From: Lewinellaceae bacterium
Lineage (GTDB): Bacteria > Bacteroidota > Bacteroidia > Chitinophagales > Saprospiraceae
Assembly: GCA_020636355.1 (NCBI GenBank)
Contig: JACJYB010000011.1
Span: 62,001-126,000, forward strand
Direction: 5' to 3'
DNA: 64,000 nt
In this document: positions 10,801 to 18,683 of the stretch, piece after piece
Layout: every line of letters begins with the position of its first letter
Position numbering within the stretch: the stretch's first letter is position 1
Notes under the pieces: generated by a model
The model's input: only the letters and a program-made list of their open reading frames with translations
Told to the model about the DNA's origin: nothing
The model's database searches: none
Translations under genes and position numbers: made by a program

Positions 10801-10945
10801 ACTCGCTGGAAAGTTGCAAGATGCCCTGAAGTCGATGGATGGCATACATACGCAGCTCAATACCATTAATGGCTTGTTATCGAAAGCCAAAAAGGACCCG
10901 ATTAAGGTTCGCTCGAAGCAAGAGTTTTTGGATGCCGATGAATAA
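7853..10945 (+). CDS. Secreted BNR/VPS10-type beta-propeller protein (sortilin/sialidase-like glycosyl hydrolase)
   Basis: A 1030-residue exported protein with a signal peptide at residues 1-20 (ending PGFSQQ). At least six Asp-box (S/T-x-DGG-x-TW) motifs are seen, for example STNGGQTW, TIDGGKTW, SEDGGQTW, SDDAGQTW, TFDGGKSW and TDDGGKTW, spread over residues about 50-700. They fold as one or two seven- to ten-bladed propellers. The C-terminal ~300 residues contain a beta-sandwich and a helical tail. Family relatives are annotated as VPS10 or 'glycosyl hydrolase' proteins and are common in Bacteroidota, but no catalytic residues are established and the substrate is unknown. A strong terminator follows. 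Confidence 0.85.
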   Translation: MKNLYALIAALLVILPGFSQQPITIKGEELYGGLRGRHIGPALMSGRISRVTGHPKDSKIIYVGAAGGGVWRSVDAGVTFSSIFDKYAQSIGAIAVDPTDPDQTIWVGTGETWTRNSVSVGDGIYKSTNGGQTWNKMGLEKSEHIASIQVDPSNHDIVYVAVMGALWGDSEERGVYKTIDGGKTWSKILYVNETTGCSDLAMDPRDPKVLYAAFWEFRRTAWSFSSGGASSALYKSEDGGQTWNKIHNGFPAGQLGRFAIGIAPSNPDIVYAVVEAEKAEDKGLYRSDDAGQTWKHLNSDFGLTVRPFYFSRIVIDPSNPDIIVKAGLNGSISKDGGKTFRDINGGVHSDLHDFWFDPNHPSTIYLGCDGGVYRSWDGGNAWEMVKGLPVSQFYQVAVDNQNPYKVYGGLQDNGSWVGVSSKPGGIENRDWIGVGFGDGFRVFPNPGDPNIVYSEMQGAEGVWRFDLKKNQSKTIKPYAQEGDPKLRFNWNTPITTSHHNPDRLYIGSQYVHKSDDRGESWTKVSPDLTTNDLAKQQQANSGGLSTDNSGAENHCTIFAIGESPVDEQVLWIGTDDGNVQVTFDGGKSWSNVTANIPGLPKNTWAYFIEPSHFDKQSAYAVFDGHTASDMNPYVYKTDDGGKTWKSLVTPDIKGFCRNIREDYENKNLLFLGTEFGLFITLDGGQNWSQFTNNVPAVAVHWIAQQERDDAIVLATHGRGLIVIDNINLLRQITSDVTTQELHFLKNKTAIIHEASGYAGYSGVGEFVGENPSSAAQIAYFMKSRHTFGKMVMEIMDKDGNVISVLTPGKSKGINIVDWNYSYKRPKVAKGKTLAFGGFSSPTVPAGTYKVRITKGKNVYEEDLTLKYDPESIHSEADHVAQHETAMKLYHMNEDLAYLVDEIDNLHEAGMKLQAEPVNKKIANLLPGFIMSLEKLKEPLVVMTGDNYVGTAEPLLREKISTLYGEVVSYNGRPTEAQMQNLALLAGKLQDALKSMDGIHTQLNTINGLLSKAKKDPIKVRSKQEFLDADE

Positions 10946-10988
10946 TCGCAGCTAAATATTTTTTGTCAATTTTGATTGACCTGTTGAG

Positions 10989-11017
10989 ATCCCTGCCTTC
11001 GGGCGGGGATTTTTTTT
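10989..11017 (+). terminator. Rho-independent terminator after BNR gene
   Basis: A 9-bp stem, ATCCCTGCC (10989-10997) with GGCGGGGAT (11002-11010) including one G-T pair, closes on a TTCG tetraloop and runs into a T-tract (11010-11017). It is a textbook intrinsic terminator for the propeller gene that ends at 10945. Confidence 0.9.
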
Positions 11018-11020
11018 ACC

Positions 11021-11028
11021 TATTTTCG
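11021..11028 (+). promoter_or_regulatory. Candidate Bacteroidota -7 box for GH127 gene
   Basis: TATTTTCG differs at one position from the TAnnTTTG consensus and sits 24 bp before the ATG at 11053, just after the terminator of the upstream gene. No convincing TTG -33 element is seen. Confidence 0.4.
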
Positions 11029-11052
11029 AACTTGCAATAGAAAAACAGGATC

Positions 11053-13407
11053 ATGCGTAGCGGGACCATTCTCTCCTTTTCTTTCTTACTCTACCTTTCC
11101 ACACTGACAGCTCAAAATATGGCACCCACGGTTGAGTTAGATGTGCTCCAAAAAGTCCAGCCTGCTTTCCAGCCGGCCGCCAGTGGTTTCTCGCTTGCCG
11201 ATGTACGTCTCCTGGACTCTCCTTTTAAGGAGGCCATGGATATGAATGGGGCCTATCTTCTGGAATTGGATCCGGACCGGCTTCTGCACCGTTTTCATGA
11301 ATTTGCCGGGTTGCCCGTCAAAGGTGAGCTCTATGGAGGGTGGGAAGAGGGCACCTTGTCCGGCCACAGTCTCGGACACTATCTGAGCGGATGCGCCCAG
11401 ATGTATGCTGCAACTGGAGATGAAGCTTATAAAAAGAGAACCGATTATGTGGTGGATGAACTGGCTCGCTGTCAGATAGCCCGTGGCACCGGCTACCTGG
11501 GTGCCATCCCTGGAGAAGATTCTACGTGGACGGTTATTGCATCCGGTCATATAGTTTCCAGAGGATTTGACCTCAACGGATTGTGGTCACCATGGTATAA
11601 TCTGCATAAAGTTTTCGCCGGTCTACAGGATATCTACCAATACACCGGGAATCAGAAGGCGTTGAATATAGCCATAAAATTTGCTGATTGGATCGACACG
11701 AAGTTTGCCGGTTTATCTGACGATCAATGGCAAGAAATGCTTCTTTGTGAATATGGAGGCATGAATGATGCACTGGTGAACCTTTATGCACTCACCAAAA
11801 ACAAGAAGTATCTGGATCTGTCGTACAAGTTTCATGACCATGCGGTACTTGATCCATTGGTAAAAGGAGAGGACAATCTCGCCGGCAAACACGGCAACAC
11901 CCAAATCCCCAAGATAATCGGCTGTGCCCGCCGTTATGAATTGACCGGTGAATCGCAAGATTCTGCCATCGCCCGGTTTTTCTGGGATCGCGTCGTACAC
12001 CATCATTCCTACGTCACGGGCAGCCATGGTATTTCCGAATATTTCGGTGCTCCGGACCGGCTTAATGACAAACTGAGTGATGCCACCGGTGAAAGCTGCA
12101 ATGTTTATAATATGCTAAAACTTACGCAGCATCTTTTTACCTGGACGGGAGATCCAGCTTATGCTGATTTTTACGAACGGGCACTGTACAATCACATCCT
12201 GGCCTCTATCGACGGTCCGGGTGCCTATTGTTATTTCATCCCACTCCGGCAGGGGACCAAAAGACATTACAGTAACAAATTTAACTCCTTCTGGTGCTGT
12301 GTAGGGACAGCTATGGAGAATCATGGCAAGTATGCCGAACACATCTATTTTACCGGCAAGGATGGCAGCCTGATGGTGAATCTTTATCTGCCAAGTGTCC
12401 TGACCTGGCATGCGAAAGAAATTCAATTAACGCAGACCGGCGATCCATCGACCGGAGCGGTAAATATGCAAATAGCAAGCGACGCCCCTCATGAATTCGC
12501 CCTGAAGTTACGGCATCCCGCCTGGGCTACCCAGGGCATGCGTATCTGGGTGAACGGGGCACCGGTTTTGACCCATTATAAGACCTCGGATTATGCCATG
12601 ATCCGCAGAATCTGGCACAATGGCGATGAAATACGTATTGAAATGCCAGCCACGCTGGAGGAAGAATCCATGCCGGATAACCCAGACCGGATCGCCTTGA
12701 TTTATGGCCCATATGTGTTGGCCGGAGAGCTTCCGGAAAAAGTAGAGGATCCATTATTCGAAGTACCGGTTATTGTGACAGAAGATCGTTCTCCTGATTC
12801 ATGGGTCAAGCAGGATGGAAATCAACTGGCGTTTCACTCTGAAGCCAGTGGGCGTCCCTACGACTTGTCTTTTGTGCCCTTTTACCGCGCCGATACAGTC
12901 CGGTACACCACCTATCTGGATTATTTCACCGATGCCGGATGGGAACAACGGAAAATGGATTTCCTGGCCAAACAAAAAAAAGAAGCCGAAATCGAAAAGA
13001 GGACGGTGGATATTATGCGCTTAGGGGAAATGCAACCGGAACGGGACCATCATCTCACCAGTGTGGAAGCCTCCTATGTCTACGACGAATCAGGAAGAAA
13101 AGGCCGGGACGCCCGAAACGGTGGTTTTTTTGAATTTGACATGAAAGTGGATCCACAAGCTCCGATGCACCTGATGGCGACCTACTGGGGATCCGACCGG
13201 GGAAAACGATCCTTTGACATCCTGGTCAATGGCAAAATCATCGGTTCCCAGCAGCTCAACGAAAATTTCCCCGGGGTGTTCTTTGATGTAGAATATCCAA
13301 TACCCCCTTCAATGAGTAAAGGCAGGCAAACCGTCCGGGTTCGCTTTCAAGGTCATGAAGGGAATACGGCCGGAGTGGTCTATGGCGTCCGCACCTTAAA
13401 ACCCTGA
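11053..13407 (+). CDS. GH127 glycoside hydrolase (beta-L-arabinofuranosidase family, formerly DUF1680)
   Basis: A 784-residue exported enzyme with a signal peptide ending at LTAQ. The (alpha/alpha)6-barrel starts with FSLADVRLLDSPF. The GH127 zinc-thiolate site is visible: E329 (in HGISEYF), C349 (in GESCNVYN), and C415-C416 (in FWCCVG), matching the E-C-CC pattern of characterised beta-L-arabinofuranosidases that use a cysteine nucleophile. A beta-sandwich follows, and a C-terminal domain (residues ~690-784, GSDRGKRSFDILVNG) resembles DUF6805. It probably trims terminal arabinofuranose or a related sugar from plant or algal glycans in the periplasm. It stands alone, without a SusC/SusD pair. 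Confidence 0.9.
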   Translation: MRSGTILSFSFLLYLSTLTAQNMAPTVELDVLQKVQPAFQPAASGFSLADVRLLDSPFKEAMDMNGAYLLELDPDRLLHRFHEFAGLPVKGELYGGWEEGTLSGHSLGHYLSGCAQMYAATGDEAYKKRTDYVVDELARCQIARGTGYLGAIPGEDSTWTVIASGHIVSRGFDLNGLWSPWYNLHKVFAGLQDIYQYTGNQKALNIAIKFADWIDTKFAGLSDDQWQEMLLCEYGGMNDALVNLYALTKNKKYLDLSYKFHDHAVLDPLVKGEDNLAGKHGNTQIPKIIGCARRYELTGESQDSAIARFFWDRVVHHHSYVTGSHGISEYFGAPDRLNDKLSDATGESCNVYNMLKLTQHLFTWTGDPAYADFYERALYNHILASIDGPGAYCYFIPLRQGTKRHYSNKFNSFWCCVGTAMENHGKYAEHIYFTGKDGSLMVNLYLPSVLTWHAKEIQLTQTGDPSTGAVNMQIASDAPHEFALKLRHPAWATQGMRIWVNGAPVLTHYKTSDYAMIRRIWHNGDEIRIEMPATLEEESMPDNPDRIALIYGPYVLAGELPEKVEDPLFEVPVIVTEDRSPDSWVKQDGNQLAFHSEASGRPYDLSFVPFYRADTVRYTTYLDYFTDAGWEQRKMDFLAKQKKEAEIEKRTVDIMRLGEMQPERDHHLTSVEASYVYDESGRKGRDARNGGFFEFDMKVDPQAPMHLMATYWGSDRGKRSFDILVNGKIIGSQQLNENFPGVFFDVEYPIPPSMSKGRQTVRVRFQGHEGNTAGVVYGVRTLKP

Positions 13408-13413
13408 TTGATA

Positions 13414-13974
13414 TTATCCGATGGGTAGGATCTGTTTTTCCCTTGTTTCATTAAGCACCTCTGCCATGGCCAGATAAATGGCCGATGCACCACAGACCAT
13501 GCCTTCCCACCCTGCAATAGTGCCGATCATTGCCGAACCGGTCCAATCCCGGATTGCCAACAGCAGAAATAAGATCCAAAGCGTCAGAAAAATAAACTGA
13601 AGCACTTTGTTTTTATTAAATGTTCCAATCCACATAAAGAATGTGAAAACGCCCCATAGAAATAAATACCAGCCCATATAACCAGCCCCGGTTGCCTCTC
13701 CTTTTGCCCAACCAAATTCAGGAAATACCCACAAGGCTACCAAAGTAATCCAAAATAATCCGTAGGAGGTAAATGCGGTGGTGCCAAATGTATTGCCCTT
13801 GCGGAACTCCAAAATGCCTGCGATCACTTGTGCAATACCCCCATAAAATATACCCATGGACAGGATCATTGCGCTCACCGGAAAAAATCCGGCATTATGA
13901 ATATTTAACAGGACTGTCGTCATGCCAAACCCCATCAAGCCCAGCGGTGCCGGATTGGATAATTTCGCATCCAT
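13414..13974 (-). CDS. AceTr (GPR1/FUN34/YaaH) family acetate/succinate transporter
   Basis: A 186-residue inner membrane protein with six predicted hydrophobic segments. The N-terminal NPAPLGLMGFGMTT is the signature of the acetate uptake transporter family, whose members form hexameric anion channels for acetate and succinate. Its stop is 6 bp from the convergent GH127 stop with no terminator between them. The 412-bp region upstream is non-coding and contains a candidate small RNA. Confidence 0.9.
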   Translation of the reverse strand: MDAKLSNPAPLGLMGFGMTTVLLNIHNAGFFPVSAMILSMGIFYGGIAQVIAGILEFRKGNTFGTTAFTSYGLFWITLVALWVFPEFGWAKGEATGAGYMGWYLFLWGVFTFFMWIGTFNKNKVLQFIFLTLWILFLLLAIRDWTGSAMIGTIAGWEGMVCGASAIYLAMAEVLNETREKQILPIG

Positions 13975-14261
13975 AATTGTTCAATTTGATGATTAGGCTA
14001 AAAAACAACCCCTTCATACGGGTTTTCAACCGGATGAAGTATTAAGGTTGGTTTTGCTGAATTTCACAAATTAGGGGGTATGGCTTACGAAAAGGATGAG
14101 ATGGGTCATTTAACAATAGGTATCACATCATATCCCGGGCAAGCATCCAGTCCATGGAATTGAAGACGATTTTTTTACCCCCGGGCAACAATACAACCCG
14201 GACCATCGTTTAATTAACAATATGTAAATGAGCCGTTCATACTTAGTTAACACAAGGCAAA
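13975..14261. other. Non-coding stretch upstream of the transporter
   Basis: No credible ORF. Short direct repeats (CCCGGGCA occurs twice near 14136 and 14182) and an A/T-rich segment are present. It probably holds the transporter promoter on the minus strand and the upstream part of the small RNA promoter on the plus strand. Confidence 0.5.
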
Positions 14262-14269
14262 TACATTTG
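14262..14269 (+). promoter_or_regulatory. TAnnTTTG promoter box for candidate small RNA
   Basis: TACATTTG is an exact match to the Bacteroidota -7 consensus. No protein gene starts downstream on this strand before the terminator at 14356, so it would drive a short non-coding transcript. Confidence 0.5.
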
Positions 14270-14274
14270 CAGCG

Positions 14275-14388
14275 TATGGATGGCTATGCAAAAGAGCATA
14301 GTTCGAAAAAAGAAATTTGTTTCAATATTTCGCTTTAAGGGTTACCATTCTCAAGAAAAAGTCGACCATAACCGGTTGACTTTTTTTT
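14275..14388 (+). ncRNA. Candidate ~110-nt small RNA
   Basis: An exact TAnnTTTG box at 14262-14269 and an intrinsic terminator at 14356-14388 bracket ~110 bases without a credible ORF. Inside, CTATGC (14284-14289) and GCATAG (14296-14301) form a perfect 6-bp hairpin with loop AAAAGA, and CGAAA (14304-14308) can pair with TTTCG (14328-14332). The promoter-hairpins-terminator layout is that of an independent sRNA; I cannot assign it to a known RNA family from sequence alone. The alternative is that the terminator serves only lpxB on the other strand and the box is fortuitous. Confidence 0.45.
14356..14388. terminator. Bidirectional intrinsic terminator between candidate sRNA and lpxB
   Basis: GTCGACC (14361-14367) pairs with GGTTGAC (14374-14380) around a six-base loop. 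An A-run precedes and a T-run follows, so it can terminate transcription in both directions. The lpxB stop codon overlaps its T-run. Confidence 0.85.
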
Positions 14389-15502
14389 ATTCCCCACCAG
14401 GCATATCCTGGCAAATGAGTTGTGCTGCCCGTAATGATGCCCCTGCCCCTCCGAGGATGACTTTCAGGTGATCCACTTCTTTGACCCATCTGCCTTCACC
14501 GGCTGAAGCAAGCATGGCTTTCATCGCCTGAGCAATCGCTTCAGGGGTGCACCCAGCTTGGATCAACTCGGGCACCAGTGGCTTGTCCAGGATTAAATTA
14601 ACCAATGAGATGTACTTAACCCGGATCAATCTTTTTGCGATCTGGTAGGATACCCAGCTTCCTTTATACACCACAACCAAAGGAACCCCGAATAAAGCGG
14701 TCTCCAGCGTAGCTGTCCCGGAAGTAACAATGGCTCCTGCTGCCGCTGCCAATAGATCGTAGGTACGGCCCGTGATGACCGGAACCTGTTCTTCAGCTAT
14801 CCCAGCTTTGCGGATTAAATCGGCATACAGCGTACGGGGTTGATGGTGAACCCCTGCTATGACAAATTGATACCCTTGCAATTGTCTAAGTGCTCCCAGC
14901 TGTACGGGTAACAACCGTTCGATTTCCTGTTTACGGCTCCCTGGCAAGAGAGCAATTACCGGCAATTCTGTCGGCAGGTCCAAAGGTCCGGGTTGATAAT
15001 TTGGAATAACATCCAGCAATGGATGGCCTACATAATCAGCTACCATCGAGAATTTCTTGTAAAATGCCGGTTCAAAGGGCAAAATGCAAAGCATTTTACG
15101 GACACTTGCTTTCAGCGCAAATCCTCGTTTTTCCTTCCAGGCCCAAATCTGAGGAGATATGTAATAATATACCGGAATCTGTAATGATTTAGCCCATTTC
15201 GCGATCCGCATATTAAAGCCCGGATAGTCAATCAAAATGAGCGCATCCGGCTTGAATGCCAATATGTCTTCCCGGCAAAAAGATAAATTACGCAGGATGG
15301 CACCCAAATGGCTGACGACCTCCACAAAACCCATGAAGGCAAGATCCTTGTAGTGCTTGCGTAATTCGGCACCGGCAGCCTCCATTTTCTCCCCGCCCCA
15401 GGCGAATATGGACGCATGCTCATCCAGTGTATGTATAGCCCGGATCAGATTGCTACCGTGCAAATCACCGGATGCTTCACCTGCAATGACGTAATAACGC
15501 AT
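14387..15502 (-). CDS. lpxB: Lipid-A-disaccharide synthase
   Basis: A 371-residue GT19 glycosyltransferase that joins UDP-2,3-diacylglucosamine and lipid X into the disaccharide core of lipid A, acting at the inner face of the cytoplasmic membrane. The N-terminal GEASGDLHG and GGEKMEAAGAE and the central LLPGSRKQEI motif are characteristic, and the length matches the family. The start MRYYVIAGEASGD is fixed by homology. In Bacteroidota lpxB usually sits beside surE; here an oxidoreductase gene separates them. Confidence 0.95.
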   Translation of the reverse strand: MRYYVIAGEASGDLHGSNLIRAIHTLDEHASIFAWGGEKMEAAGAELRKHYKDLAFMGFVEVVSHLGAILRNLSFCREDILAFKPDALILIDYPGFNMRIAKWAKSLQIPVYYYISPQIWAWKEKRGFALKASVRKMLCILPFEPAFYKKFSMVADYVGHPLLDVIPNYQPGPLDLPTELPVIALLPGSRKQEIERLLPVQLGALRQLQGYQFVIAGVHHQPRTLYADLIRKAGIAEEQVPVITGRTYDLLAAAAGAIVTSGTATLETALFGVPLVVVYKGSWVSYQIAKRLIRVKYISLVNLILDKPLVPELIQAGCTPEAIAQAMKAMLASAGEGRWVKEVDHLKVILGGAGASLRAAQLICQDMPGGE

Positions 15503-15566
15503 TTCGCTTCCTTTATTCTGGAAGAGGAAAGGTACCCTTTAGATTTTCATCTACTGAAAAAAACGA

Positions 15567-16967
15567 TCATACACTTTCCATAATACCCAGTTTCCGATCG
15601 CTCTTCCAGTGACCGCGGGTAAAATCCGGAAACTGCACCGGAGATGACCCCAGTTGGACAGAAATCGCTGAGACCGGCGTCACCCCGGACCAGGTGGCCG
15701 CATCGTAGACATCCATATCTAACGGTAGTCCCTGATGCAAGTTATCGATCAGTCGATACATCATCACGAAGTCCATGCCACCATGTCCGCCATTCTTCTC
15801 AATTTCTGCCTTCAACTTATTCCAGATCGGATGTTTGTATTGCTCCCGGTAATTTTGATAGGCCTCTTCAGGAAGCCATTCGTGCTCTTCCTTTCCCAGA
15901 ATGGAGAGCCGGCTGGGATACCCTTCGTGGTATCCTTTCGTACCTCCCAGGGCATTGATCCGGTTATAAGGCCGGGGAGTTACCACATCATGATGAACCA
16001 TAATCAAGCGGCCTTTATCGGTTTTGATCAGTGAGGTATTCATGTCTCCATGCTGATAGTCGGTACGATTGTAGAATTCATTATCTGGCTCGATCGATCG
16101 CGAGGCTTCTGATAAACTTGCCTGGAGTGAAGACATTGAAACCAGATGATCAAACCGGTCACCTCGTCCGATTCCCATATATTGCGCTACCGGGCCCAGA
16201 CCATGGGTGGGATAAAGATTGCCATCCGTCGTAACATGATGCCGTATCCGCCATTGGTTGTAATATCCCGTCTTACTGAGCATGGAATCTCTTAGGTTAT
16301 GGATGTAGGCACATTCACCATAAGTAAGGGTTCCCAACACGCCTTGCTCCGCCATATTGAGCAACCACAATTCCTCATCGCCATAACACACATTCTCCAG
16401 CATCATGCAATTGAGCTGAGTCTCTTCGGCCGTGTCAACCATTTCCCAGTGCTCGGCGAGGGTCACTGCGGCCGGCACTTCAGTAGCTACGTGTTTGCCC
16501 TGTCGCATAGCTTCCACACACATGGGAACATGATTTTCCCAGGGAGTGACCACAATAACCAGGTCAATGTCATCCCGTTTGAGCATTTCCTTCCAGGCAT
16601 CGGCCTTGCCGGTATATACTGCCGGATTCTGGCCATTCTCTTTTAAGAATTCAGCCGTTTTTTGTGCGAATTCAGGCCGGATATCGCAAATTGCTGTAAG
16701 CTTCGCTTTCGGGTAGAGAGCATGGACCAATTTTGCATGAAAGCTACCCCGGTTTCCCAAGCCAATCATGCCGACTTTGACCTGCTCCATAGGTGCTTTC
16801 TTTAAACCTATAACGGATTTTCCCCGGGCTTGGGGTATTGAGGACAAATCAGCCAACTTGCGCTCAATGGCGTTACGACTGACCTGATCAGGTGCAATTC
16901 CCAAAAATGTAGCAGCGATGGCAGAGGACTTGATGAATTTACGCCGGCTCTTGAGCTGATGATCCAT
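15567..16967 (-). CDS. Gfo/Idh/MocA-family protein, GH109 (NAD-dependent glycosidase) type, Tat-exported
   Basis: A 466-residue protein from ATG 16967; an in-frame start at 17018 would add 17 residues. The N-terminus SRRKFIKSS is a twin-arginine signal, so it is exported folded with its cofactor. The Rossmann fold starts at VKVGMIGLGNRG. EVPAAVTL and CMMLENVCYG are hallmarks of the GH109 alpha-N-acetylgalactosaminidase branch, which cleaves glycosides through NAD-assisted oxidation and elimination. Substrate specificity cannot be read from sequence. It lies between lpxB and the surE pair, and a perfect 16-bp palindrome at 17051-17066 lies upstream, suggesting its own regulation. Confidence 0.85.
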   Translation of the reverse strand: MDHQLKSRRKFIKSSAIAATFLGIAPDQVSRNAIERKLADLSSIPQARGKSVIGLKKAPMEQVKVGMIGLGNRGSFHAKLVHALYPKAKLTAICDIRPEFAQKTAEFLKENGQNPAVYTGKADAWKEMLKRDDIDLVIVVTPWENHVPMCVEAMRQGKHVATEVPAAVTLAEHWEMVDTAEETQLNCMMLENVCYGDEELWLLNMAEQGVLGTLTYGECAYIHNLRDSMLSKTGYYNQWRIRHHVTTDGNLYPTHGLGPVAQYMGIGRGDRFDHLVSMSSLQASLSEASRSIEPDNEFYNRTDYQHGDMNTSLIKTDKGRLIMVHHDVVTPRPYNRINALGGTKGYHEGYPSRLSILGKEEHEWLPEEAYQNYREQYKHPIWNKLKAEIEKNGGHGGMDFVMMYRLIDNLHQGLPLDMDVYDAATWSGVTPVSAISVQLGSSPVQFPDFTRGHWKSDRKLGIMESV

Positions 16968-17050
16968 GGATTGAACTTTTATTTGGTTAAGGAGTTCAAG
17001 ATAGCTTTCTGCCCGCATTTCTTGTTTATGTTGACTGGTTTTATTCCGGC

Positions 17051-17066
17051 CTGTTTGCGCAAACAG
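17051..17066. promoter_or_regulatory. Perfect 16-bp palindrome, candidate operator
   Basis: CTGTTTGCGCAAACAG is a perfect inverted repeat with a central CG step, the form typical of LacI-family operators. It lies 84 bp upstream of the preferred start of the GH109-type gene, in the intergenic space after the small membrane protein gene. No regulator gene is nearby. Confidence 0.5.
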
Positions 17067-17167
17067 TCAACCTCAGTGGTACCAGGATCACGATGCAATA
17101 CTCCAAAAAGTAAGGGAATCCTTCTTGTGCAACAATGATTTCCTACCTGTCACAAGAGTGGCAATCA

Positions 17168-17476
17168 CTATCCAAACAACACGCTTGCAAAACGAACAAT
17201 CCAGACGACCACCAGGAAGAAGGTAGCCAACACCACTCCGCGCATATTGTCCGGGGCATAGCTCCGGCTGAATAAACGCATCAGCAACAGATTGGAACAA
17301 ATGGCTACCAGCGCCAGCGTACGGGTTCGAAAGGTTGGGGAGAAACTGACATTGGCTAACAAATTGTTGTCTTCCATAAAATCGTAGATCGTGAGGAGAA
17401 TCCCATACAATGCTATAGGTACACAAGCCCCGAGCAACAAGCCCAATGCCACATGATTGCGTTTAAAAAACGTCAT
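17168..17476 (-). CDS. Small three-helix membrane protein coupled to surE
   Basis: A 102-residue protein with three hydrophobic segments (about residues 9-30, 50-66 and 80-100). I do not recognise a named family. Its ATG overlaps the surE stop as ATGA (17473-17476), so it is translationally coupled to surE. Similar short membrane proteins near surE and lpxB are familiar in Bacteroidota, suggesting an envelope role, but no function can be stated. Confidence 0.75.
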   Translation of the reverse strand: MTFFKRNHVALGLLLGACVPIALYGILLTIYDFMEDNNLLANVSFSPTFRTRTLALVAICSNLLLMRLFSRSYAPDNMRGVVLATFFLVVVWIVRFASVLFG

Positions 17477-18240
17477 ACTTCCAAATATTTTAGTCCAGGA
17501 ATGGAGGCGTAAGTGGTCAGGTCATGTCCGGAAGGCACTACCGAGACGTAATTGTTTTGCAGCGCCCATATATCGGTATCCTCCGAATGATCATCCACCT
17601 GGAAAACTCCGGTCAGCCAGTAATATTTTTGTCCTCTTGGGTCCACAGCTTCCATGAATTCCTCACGCCACCTGCCCTCAGCTTGCTTACAAACTCTGAT
17701 GCCCCGGATACGACCGTTTTCGGGGTACGGAATGTTGACATTAAGCAAGCGACTATGCGGAATGCCACGTTCCATTACATCCCGAATTATTTTATCGACA
17801 TAAGGTCGGCAAGGATTAAAATCTGCATCAAATGCGAAATTCAGGAGTGAGAATCCGATGGAATTCACACCTTCCAGGGATGCTTCCATGGCGGCCGACA
17901 TGGTTCCCGAGTAAATGATATTGATGGATGCATTGGATCCATGGTTAATCCCCGAAACACACAAATCCACTTTGCGATCCTTCAGTACGATGTGCTTGGC
18001 TAATTTTACACAGTCTACCGGTGTGCCGTTGCATTCGTACGCTTCCAGCCCGGGGAATACATTCACCTTATTTATACGCAATGGTTCTTCCAGGGTCACT
18101 GCGTGCCCCTTACCCGACTGGGGCGAGTCTGGTGCTACCACAACGACATCTCCATAAGCACGGACTATATCAACCAAAACACGTATGCCTGGTGCTACGA
18201 TGCCGTCATCGTTGGTCACTAAAATTAATGGCTTACTCAT
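17473..18240 (-). CDS. surE: 5'/3'-nucleotidase SurE
   Basis: A 255-residue metal-dependent nucleoside monophosphate phosphatase. The N-terminal LVTNDDGI carries the paired aspartates (D11, D12) that bind the metal, followed by the VVVAPDSPQSGKGHAVTL block and the SGINHGSN motif. The start at 18240 (MSKPLILVTNDDG) is preferred over 18258 because it matches the family N-terminus. It forms a two-gene unit with the downstream membrane protein through a four-base overlap. Confidence 0.95.
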   Translation of the reverse strand: MSKPLILVTNDDGIVAPGIRVLVDIVRAYGDVVVVAPDSPQSGKGHAVTLEEPLRINKVNVFPGLEAYECNGTPVDCVKLAKHIVLKDRKVDLCVSGINHGSNASINIIYSGTMSAAMEASLEGVNSIGFSLLNFAFDADFNPCRPYVDKIIRDVMERGIPHSRLLNVNIPYPENGRIRGIRVCKQAEGRWREEFMEAVDPRGQKYYWLTGVFQVDDHSEDTDIWALQNNYVSVVPSGHDLTTYASIPGLKYLEV

Positions 18241-18365
18241 GGCTGCAAAATAAGACATTTACAGCCAAACTCATTAGGATGGAGTTAATTAGATATTAAT
18301 TATTCTAATTAGGTGTTCGTCTAAGGACTCAATAATGGCAGTAAGCAAATACCCGTGGCTGTCGG

Positions 18366-18683
18366 TCAGACGGAGGCTGCTTCTTTTTCCAGCAAACTGA
18401 CCAGTGATTGCATTGGCTGCATACCTGATTGACGCCAGAGCATTTTACCTTTCTTGAAAATCATAAAAGTGGGAACACCCTGTACTTTGTATTTATTGGC
18501 CAGCGTCGGATTGCGGTCCACATCAATCTTCACGATGCGTGCTTTATCGCCTACCTTGGATGCTACCTGCTGAAGGACTGGCGCCATAGCTTTGCACGGA
18601 CCGCACCATTCTGCGGAGAAATCGACCAATACGGGTTTGTTGCTGCTGATGATGTCTTTGAAGGATACTTTTTTTGTCTTCAC
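18366..18683 (-). CDS. trxA: Thioredoxin
   Basis: A 105-residue cytoplasmic thioredoxin. The redox motif WCGPC places the cysteines at C27 and C30; FSAEWCGPCK, the KIDVDRNP segment and the cis-proline loop GVPTFMIF are all in place. Length matches the family and no signal peptide is seen. The start codon is GTG (18681-18683). Bacteroidota often carry several copies, so the symbol is a family name. Confidence 0.92.
   Translation of the reverse strand: MKTKKVSFKDIISSNKPVLVDFSAEWCGPCKAMAPVLQQVASKVGDKARIVKIDVDRNPTLANKYKVQGVPTFMIFKKGKMLWRQSGMQPMQSLVSLLEKEAASV

Noticed and set aside
17088..17426. 112-codon minus-strand ORF
   Set aside because: Overlaps the small membrane protein in another frame; that frame has clear membrane helices and coupling to surE, this one does not.
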